64,000 nucleotides of DNA, taken from assembly GCF_002367995.1 (NCBI RefSeq), contig NZ_AP018207.1, positions 3,037,083 to 3,101,082 of the forward strand, given 5' to 3'. Below the pieces are notes generated by a model that saw only the letters and a program-made list of their open reading frames with translations, was not told where the DNA came from and made no database searches. Both the position numbers and the translations under genes were made by a program. This document shows, in pieces, positions 38,824 through 44,495 of the stretch (position 1 is its first letter; every line of letters begins with the position of its first letter). This DNA is from Calothrix brevissima NIES-22. GTDB taxonomy: Bacteria; Cyanobacteriota; Cyanobacteriia; Cyanobacteriales; Nostocaceae.

Positions 38824-40740
38824 TTAAGTCCAGCGCCGCACAACCACAACCCGAAACCCCACGCGGTTGTCCCAACCGCCACGCGCGTAATAGTTGCGAG
38901 ACGCCGAACGGCAATCCCTGGGAGCGTAGTTCCACGAACCACCACGCAGCAGTCGATTTTTATTATTTTCATCATCACCAACTAACAAAGTACTAGCGTC
39001 TGTTGGTGCATTATTATAGTTATCGTGCCACTCATCCTGACACCACTCCCATACATTACCACACATATCAAATAAACCAAAGGGGTTGGCAGGAAATTTT
39101 CCGACATCGGTTGTTTGCTCCCGATATTCACCTTTTGTGCCAGAACCGTAGGTGTAATTTCCATTGTAATTGGCTAAATCGGTGGTAATCGTTTCGCCAA
39201 AATAAAACGGGGTAGTTGTTCCCCCACGACAAGCATATTCCCATTCGGCTTCACTGGGTAAGCGATAGGTTTCACCTGTCTTTTTCGAGAGTCTGGCGCA
39301 AAACTCAATTGCATCATCCCATGAAACACGTTCAACAGGTCGATTAGCGCCTTTAAAATTGGATGGATCGGGATTTAAATCAATATTTACTTTATCAAGA
39401 GCAGCGACGGCTTGCCATTGGCTCTGAGTTACGGGAAATTTCCCCATGAAAAACGGTTGAATGGTGACGTTGTGCAGTGGTCTTTCCCAATCAAGTCGTT
39501 CTGGCTCATTCTCTGGGGAACCCATGAGAAATTTACCACCGGGAATTGCTACCATTTCTAAAACTACGCCATTACCCAGGCTTTCTGTAAAAAACTCAGC
39601 ACTTCCCTGACTGTGTACCTTCACTATTTCCAAGTCCAACTGATTCGTCGTCTTCTGGGTAGGGTTTTTTGATTTACCAAGAATCAATTCTTCAATTGGC
39701 GCAACATCTTCATCTCTCAACCCCAAATGTTGCTGATAGTCTCTCAAATCATTGAAAGTAGTTTCACTTAGTGCTGGCTCATCTTTAATTGTCTCAACCA
39801 GCGTTTCCTTATATTCTGCTAATTTCCGCTCATACTCACGATATGGTTGTAGAACTTCGGCTTCAATAGCATCAGCAATCTCAGTATCAAGTTTCCACTG
39901 AACGCGCAATGAGTTTAACAAGCGACGGGCGGGGGTGGTAAACTTACCACGATTGAGGCGGCGTTCTACTTCCTTGCGATATTTCAGCCGAGGATCATCC
40001 TTGGGCGACTTAGCTAGAAAAATCCGGTAACCTTCCTTAATCGGATAGAACTCTGGTGTCATGGCGGGGACTGCTTCTTGTACTTTGCTTTTCGCATACT
40101 TATGCAACTCATCTACCGCAATCCAGCCATCACCATCTACATCTGCTGCACCTTTTTCAATTCCTTCTACTAAATAATGGGTGTAAATCGAAAGTTCCAA
40201 GCCATCGGATTGAAAAGCATATTGCATAGAAGTAGAAGCGGTGAGAATTGCTCTACCTTCACCGCCTAAATGCTGTTGCAAATCAATATTACCGCCATCT
40301 TTAGCGGTTAAATCCTTGGCAAATGCACCACTAAAGCAGCAATCTAAAATTACTACCAGTCGCTTAGATTTGCTTTCGTTCATCAAACTATGTACAGTTC
40401 TGGCGGCTACGGCGGAAGTTGGAATCAACTTTCCCTGATTTTTCCGGGTGTAGCGCGTCGAAAAGAAAAAATCACCATTATCTACTTTTACGCCATGACC
40501 AGAAAAATATAAAAGCAATAGGTCATCTTTTTGACGATTGGCATACAAATTATAAATAGCATCTTCCATGTCTTGCCGTGGGGGATCTTTTAGCACGGTG
40601 ATATCCCCCTCCGCAAAACCGCCCATTTCTGGGTTGAGCAAAACTCGCCGCATCGCCTCTACATCTTTGACAGCGCTTGGTAGGGGTGCTAATCCCGGTT
40701 CATATTCACTAATCCCTATCAGCAGTGCTACCTTCGCCAT
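38824..40740 (-). CDS. Orthocaspase (C14 peptidase) fused to FGE-sulfatase/C-type-lectin-fold domain
   Basis: 638 residues. The caspase-like domain covers residues 1-250, with the catalytic His82 (YFSGHG) and Cys135 (ILDCCFSG) both present. A helical linker lies at about 255-375. Residues about 385-635 form an FGE-sulfatase (SUMF1-type) domain: MVAIPGGKFLMGSPENEPE, FPVTQSQW, PVERVSWDDAIEFC, YRLPSEAEWEYACRGG, GLFDMCGNVWEWCQDEW, LLRGGSWNYAPRDCRSASRN and VGFRVVVVRRW. The lectin-like C-terminal segment (RGGSWN...GFRVV) has the layout of DGR-diversified target proteins. The first 32 bp overlap the upstream EACC1-like gene. By analogy with conflict systems, the FGE part would sense a ligand and the caspase would act as a proteolytic effector. 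Confidence 0.92.
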   Translation of the reverse strand: MAKVALLIGISEYEPGLAPLPSAVKDVEAMRRVLLNPEMGGFAEGDITVLKDPPRQDMEDAIYNLYANRQKDDLLLLYFSGHGVKVDNGDFFFSTRYTRKNQGKLIPTSAVAARTVHSLMNESKSKRLVVILDCCFSGAFAKDLTAKDGGNIDLQQHLGGEGRAILTASTSMQYAFQSDGLELSIYTHYLVEGIEKGAADVDGDGWIAVDELHKYAKSKVQEAVPAMTPEFYPIKEGYRIFLAKSPKDDPRLKYRKEVERRLNRGKFTTPARRLLNSLRVQWKLDTEIADAIEAEVLQPYREYERKLAEYKETLVETIKDEPALSETTFNDLRDYQQHLGLRDEDVAPIEELILGKSKNPTQKTTNQLDLEIVKVHSQGSAEFFTESLGNGVVLEMVAIPGGKFLMGSPENEPERLDWERPLHNVTIQPFFMGKFPVTQSQWQAVAALDKVNIDLNPDPSNFKGANRPVERVSWDDAIEFCARLSKKTGETYRLPSEAEWEYACRGGTTTPFYFGETITTDLANYNGNYTYGSGTKGEYREQTTDVGKFPANPFGLFDMCGNVWEWCQDEWHDNYNNAPTDASTLLVGDDENNKNRLLRGGSWNYAPRDCRSASRNYYARGGWDNRVGFRVVVVRRWT

Positions 40741-41143
40741 GTTCGCTGTCTTGTTTCTTTTGGGTATTATTCAAAAAATCCTGTGCTTTTTGGTAAGCAA
40801 AGTCAAACTCTTCCCGACTACTAGCTTCTAGGTTGAGTTCTCTACCATCGCTACCTTTGACTACTAGCTTAATGGGTTTGTTGCCGAAGCGATCGCTCAA
40901 AAAGGTAAACAAGTTTTTGATATTCGCCGGATTAATTTCTAAATTTAACAATCCCAACAAAAAGCCGCCGAAAGCTTTTGCACCCCTGGGTGTATCTTCC
41001 ACGGTTACTAAATCTGCTGTTTCTACGCCATCGACTTCGTTTAGCTGGGGGCGCAAATTTTCTGCTTCTGCTTGCAAATCTTTCTCGTCTAAACCCAGCC
41101 CAGCTAAGTCAACAGTCACCTGAACGTTAGATATAGTTGCCAT
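40709..41143 (-). CDS. EACC1-like small protein (effector-associated constant component)
   Basis: 144 residues. It has an N-terminal strand (ISNVQVTVDLAGLG), a helix, the turn VEDTPRGAKAFGG, an amphipathic segment, a beta pair KPIKLVVKGSDGRELNLEA and a final helix with a charged tail. This order matches EACC1, a small constant partner of caspase, trypsin and other effectors in bacterial conflict systems described by comparative genomics; I assign it from pattern memory, not from a search. The gene overlaps the caspase-FGE start by 32 bp in another frame, so translation is coupled. It may hold the caspase inactive or link it to a sensor. Confidence 0.65.
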   Translation of the reverse strand: MATISNVQVTVDLAGLGLDEKDLQAEAENLRPQLNEVDGVETADLVTVEDTPRGAKAFGGFLLGLLNLEINPANIKNLFTFLSDRFGNKPIKLVVKGSDGRELNLEASSREEFDFAYQKAQDFLNNTQKKQDSEHGEGSTADRD

Positions 41144-41254
41144 GTGAACGCCTAAGTAGTTTCAATAGTGTTTTTTAACCATAGTATCCGTTATTCTGGG
41201 TAATTTAGACAATATGGGGAAGTGCGAACTATAAAGATCATTCGTGAAAAATTT

Positions 41255-41287
41255 AGATCCCCGACTTCTCAAAGAAGTCGGGGATCT
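41255..41287. repeat. Palindromic repeat AGATCCCCGACTTCT family, copy 1
   Basis: Perfect 15-bp arms AGATCCCCGACTTCT/AGAAGTCGGGGATCT with loop CAA. An identical pair of arms with loop TCA is at 63627-63659. It lies between the Uma2 gene and the EACC1-like gene and may terminate transcription. Confidence 0.9.
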
Positions 41288-41336
41288 GAGCAGATCGATT
41301 TTCATAAATCAAAGAGGAATGCTATATACAGCTTTT

Positions 41337-41915
41337 TCATTCCCAAATTTTCTGCAAATTTAAAATAAATCCGGGTAACACATCTTCGGCGATAAAGCTT
41401 TGAGGTGCTGGTAAAATTTCTACTTTATCATCGGGACGATAGATTTCTAATTCTTGTTTTTTGCGGTTAATTAATAAACCGAGACGACAGCCATTGTCTA
41501 AATACTCTTGCATTTTTTCTTGGACTTTTTGCAATCTATCTGATGGGGATAGTATTTCAATGACAAAATCGGGACACAGGGGAATAAATTTTTCTCGTTG
41601 TTCTTTTGTTAAAGCATTCCAGCGACTTTTTTCAATCCAAGAAACATCAGGCGAACGGTCTGCCCCATTTGGTAAAGTAAATCCAGTGGATGAATCGAAA
41701 ACTTCTCCTAACTGGTTTTGTTCGTTCCATACCCACAGTTGAGCATTGATTGTAGAATTTCGTTTTCCTGTTTCTCCTCCGGTAGGTGGCATGATAATTA
41801 GTTCTCCTGCGGCGTTTCGTTCTAGCTTCAAATCGGGGTTATCTTGACATAGCTGATAAAACTCTTCTGAAGTTAGTTTGATTACAGAATTGAGATTTAA
41901 TGTAAGTGGTGCCAT
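41337..41915 (-). CDS. Uma2 family (DUF820) restriction-endonuclease-fold protein
   Basis: 192 residues. The motifs LKLERNAAGELIIMPPTGGE, RSPDVSWI, CPDFVIEILSPSDRL and QEYLDNGCRLGLLINRKKQE are the conserved blocks of the Uma2 family, very numerous in filamentous cyanobacteria. The fold is PD-(D/E)XK-like, with candidate catalytic residues in PDVSWI, DFVIEI and the later lysine. No biological role is settled. A (GGACAAGGA)n repeat sits just before its ATG. Confidence 0.9.
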   Translation of the reverse strand: MAPLTLNLNSVIKLTSEEFYQLCQDNPDLKLERNAAGELIIMPPTGGETGKRNSTINAQLWVWNEQNQLGEVFDSSTGFTLPNGADRSPDVSWIEKSRWNALTKEQREKFIPLCPDFVIEILSPSDRLQKVQEKMQEYLDNGCRLGLLINRKKQELEIYRPDDKVEILPAPQSFIAEDVLPGFILNLQKIWE

Positions 41916-41920
41916 AAGGG

Positions 41921-41956
41921 AAGGGGGACAAGGAGGACAAGGAGGACAAGGGAGAT
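41921..41956. repeat. 9-bp repeat GGACAAGGA upstream of the Uma2 gene
   Basis: Three to four GGACAAGGA/GGGACAAGG units in the leader of the Uma2 gene. The same 9-mer is expanded twelve times in frame inside the RND exporter gene at 46058-46170. Confidence 0.85.
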
Positions 41957-42039
41957 AAGTATTTATAATTCATTTAGGATTGCTATATCTAAATATTATT
42001 ATCGATGACAACTTATATTCTGAGAGCTTCTGGCTGATT

Positions 42040-42174
42040 CCGAAATAACGCCGTCACCCTATAAGGGTGCGGCTAATAGAACAAAGCCCACCTTTGTGGG
42101 CTAAATTTCTACAGCCCACAAAGGTGGGCTTGGTAACGATAGCCCCAGGCTTTAGCCTGTGGGCGTTATTTCGG
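42040..42174. mobile_element. MITE-like element with nested palindromes, copy B
   Basis: 135 bp with perfect 13-bp ends CCGAAATAACGCC and GGCGTTATTTCGG. The interior repeats the plan of the 16346 element: GTCACCCTATAAGGGTGCGGCTA, then a long palindrome AAGCCCACCTTTGTGGGCT/AGCCCACAAAGGTGGGCTT, then a CCCAGGCTTTAGCCTGTGGG hairpin. Its last 23 bp are the 3' end of the HpnG-like coding sequence. Confidence 0.8.
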
Positions 42175-42862
42175 GTAAGTGAGGAATCGGAATCTTTTTG
42201 CTGACTTGTTCTAATACTTTTAATCCCTGTAAAGAACCGCGAATTAAACGAATAGCAGCTATCGGCTGTTTAATAAATGTCATTGCTAAAGGTAAAGGGC
42301 GCAGGGAACCATCGGGGCTAATGGCTGATGTTAAGTCGGGGATATCATGGTGACAATCATCGCTGACGACACGCAATATTGTGACTGATACGCCAAGGGA
42401 ATTGAAAAATTCTAAGGCTGCAAATCCTTCCATATCGACAACATCAGCGCCTAGAGTTTCACCAAGTTGACGTTTTTCTGTTGCGGAACAAATTACGCGA
42501 TCGCTTGTTAGTCCCTTAACTAAGGTAAGCTGTGAATTTAATTGCGATCGCATCTGTGCTGTAAAAGCACTATCGCACTCTTGCGCTTTTCCCTGATAAA
42601 TACAGTTTTCATACAATACAATCTTTCCCACTGGGTAATTGGGCGATAAACTACCACACAAACCCATCAGCAGTATTCTTAGCTGTGGATGATTGCTAAA
42701 TATTCCATCTGCTTGCAATTTGTGCAGGTATGTGGTTAATGGTTTTATACCTACAGGAATCGAAATGACATTTGGCTTGGTGGTAGTGACACGGTTTAAG
42801 CCACGACACACAGCTTGATATTCTGCGCCTTGAGGGACAAGGATTAATGGGGTATGGGGCAT
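42152..42862 (-). CDS. hpnG: Nucleoside-phosphorylase family protein, probable HpnG (adenosylhopane nucleosidase)
   Basis: 236 residues. PNP/UDP-type blocks: LLMGLCGSLSPNYPVGKIVL (substrate pocket), LTSDRVICSATEKRQLG, VVDMEGFAALEFF (ribose-binding Met-Glu) and LRVVSDDCHHD (the catalytic acid). With hpnA and hpnH 5-6 kb away, it fits HpnG, which removes adenine from adenosylhopane to give ribosylhopane. The start ATG lies inside a CCCCATG/CCCAATG heptamer array and has no Shine-Dalgarno sequence. The last residues (LPEITPTG) and the stop codon come from a MITE-like element. The family assignment is firm, HpnG likely. The native ends may have been replaced. Confidence 0.75.
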   Translation of the reverse strand: MPHTPLILVPQGAEYQAVCRGLNRVTTTKPNVISIPVGIKPLTTYLHKLQADGIFSNHPQLRILLMGLCGSLSPNYPVGKIVLYENCIYQGKAQECDSAFTAQMRSQLNSQLTLVKGLTSDRVICSATEKRQLGETLGADVVDMEGFAALEFFNSLGVSVTILRVVSDDCHHDIPDLTSAISPDGSLRPLPLAMTFIKQPIAAIRLIRGSLQGLKVLEQVSKKIPIPHLPEITPTG

Positions 42863-42929
42863 TGGGCATTGGGCATGGGGTAAGCTTGAGTTTTGAGATT
42901 CATAAATTAAAGAATGAGGCTCAAAGACT

Positions 42930-43181
42930 CGTTAATCAGTCTTTGATACTCGTTAACCAGTCTTTGATACTCGTTAATCAGTCTTTGATACTCGTTAACC
43001 AGTCTTTGATACTCATTAATCAGTCTTTGATACTCGTTAATCAGTCTTTGATACTCGTTAATCAGTCTTTGATACTCGTTAACCAGTCTTTGATACTCGT
43101 TAACCAGTCTTTGATACTTGTTAATCAGTCTTTGATACTGATTAACCAGTCTTTGATACTCATTAATCAGTCTCAAAGACT
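42930..43181. repeat. Twelve tandem 21-bp repeats
   Basis: Consensus CGTTAAYCAGTCTTTGATAC(T), units starting every 21 bp from 42930 to 43161. Variation is almost confined to four positions. Because 21 is a multiple of three, frames remain open on both strands: LVNQSLI repeats on +, and RLVNEYQ heptads (coiled-coil-like, TTG start at 43197) on -. Neither frame has a recognisable ribosome site. It lies 45 bp upstream of the HpnG-like gene. Confidence 0.95.
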
Positions 43182-43182
43182 G

Positions 43183-43212
43183 AAAAAGCACTGTCAATGG
43201 ACAATGCTTTTT
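43183..43212. terminator. Terminator-like hairpin beside the 21-bp array
   Basis: AAAAAGCACTGTC pairs with GACAATGCTTTTT (one mismatch) with a 4-nt loop. A-run on one side and T-run on the other make it look bidirectional. On the minus strand it would separate the ferritin-like gene from the hpnG-like gene. Confidence 0.65.
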
Positions 43213-43379
43213 GTTCCTATTCTCTTATTTTTCTGAGATAGAGTGGGCGCGATCGCTGAAAGCTCAATACGGTTTAATGAAGGATAAATTGTAGGTTGAG
43301 CTTACCGTGTGTAAACCCAACAAGCAGCCGAAAATGTTGGGTTTCGGGACATCTAATTTTTTAAATACCCAATCAATTT

Positions 43380-43435
43380 GTAGTGTGAGCGTCTCGCTCG
43401 CTTTAGAACAACAGCGAGCAAGATGCTCGCACTAC
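43380..43435. repeat. Hairpin repeat (GCGAGCAAGATGCTCGC family), copy 2
   Basis: GTAGTGTGAGCGTCTCGCTCGC-like left arm (diverged) and GCGAGCAAGATGCTCGCACT right arm, loop about 12 nt. Same family as 29457-29508. It lies after the stop of the ferritin-like gene. Confidence 0.8.
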
Positions 43436-43470
43436 GGAATATGGGTAATTTATTTTTTGTAAGTAATTTT

Positions 43471-44343
43471 TTAATCAAATATGATATTGTCTGTTTTCTC
43501 CTTAAAATTGTGCTGCTGGCGCTTCTTGGGAATTAACTGCAAAGTGCGGTAGGCAATAGTAGCTAGTTTGGGCATTAATTCAGGTTTGAGTAAGCGCTCG
43601 TCATACTTACTCATGCGCTGGTAATTTTCTTGAATGCATACGCTGAGAAACTTTTCTAATGTCAAGTCGTCGGTGAAAATGCTAGCACCAGTGGCGGTAA
43701 AACCTGTACCGCTAGAATCGGCATCGCCAAAGGCGGTAATTAAATTACTCAGTGCTTTGCCGTAGTATCCTAAAGTTCTGATGATTCGCAGAGGGAGAAA
43801 TCCTTGACGGCGATTAATCTGAATGTAGGTAAACCAGTTGACAAAAAAGACAATATGCCTTGCTTCTTCGTCCAAGATGGGATCGAAAATGGTGAAGAGT
43901 GCTTCTGGAAAGACTTTGGCGTCACGGGCAATTCCAAATAGCCCAAAGGCAAAGAATGAATCTAGGCATTCTTCAAAGCCAAAGGTGGTAAATGCTGGCT
44001 CAATTTTGGGGGGTAGTACCACCGGCGGACGTTCCGGCATGTTGATACTATAACGGTCAATTAGGGTTTTAATTAGCCTAGCATGGCGCGATTCTTCTCT
44101 ACCTTGGAGAGCGATCGCTTCATGTAACAGGGGATCTGTGACAGTGGCGGCGTAACTGCTAACCATTGCGCCAGCTTCCCGTTCAATATCTAATGCTTTC
44201 TCCCAAAAGGGGATTGCTTGCAGACGAGCTAAATCTGCTTCATTTAAATTCGGCCAAGGAAGATTTTCCGGCTCATATTCTAAGTGGCTATCTAAAAAGT
44301 TGCGGCAGAATAATTCCTTGTATTCAACAGAGCCAAGTTTCAT
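43471..44343 (-). CDS. Ferritin-like diiron protein, function unknown
   Basis: 290 residues, mostly helical. Carboxylate/histidine motifs of a four-helix diiron protein appear in order: DIEREAGAM (about 53-61), QGREESRHARL (about 79-89), FEECLDSFF and LDEEARHIVFFVNW (about 157-170). ExxH pairs occur twice (EESRH, EEARH). I do not recognise a named enzyme; the arrangement suggests a diiron oxygenase or hydroxylase. It lies between hpnG and the RND-hpnA-hpnH group, divergent from the latter, so a role in hopanoid modification is possible but unproven. Confidence 0.7.
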   Translation of the reverse strand: MKLGSVEYKELFCRNFLDSHLEYEPENLPWPNLNEADLARLQAIPFWEKALDIEREAGAMVSSYAATVTDPLLHEAIALQGREESRHARLIKTLIDRYSINMPERPPVVLPPKIEPAFTTFGFEECLDSFFAFGLFGIARDAKVFPEALFTIFDPILDEEARHIVFFVNWFTYIQINRRQGFLPLRIIRTLGYYGKALSNLITAFGDADSSGTGFTATGASIFTDDLTLEKFLSVCIQENYQRMSKYDERLLKPELMPKLATIAYRTLQLIPKKRQQHNFKEKTDNIIFD

Positions 44344-44495
44344 ATCTCAACTTTCCATTTAGTATAAAAAATTAATTCATACCAAGGTGAGAACATTCAG
44401 CAATCTTGCTAATTGGGGATTACCCGAACTCGTAAACTGTAAGTGATTACTGTAGCATGTCAATAATTGTGTCACCCGCACGATAATTTTCCAAG

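Noticed and set aside
42847-43236. 129-codon + strand frame over the 21-bp array as a real gene
   Set aside because: It starts inside heptamer repeats, has no ribosome site, runs over a terminator hairpin and overlaps the start of the HpnG-like gene. Kept only as a repeat.
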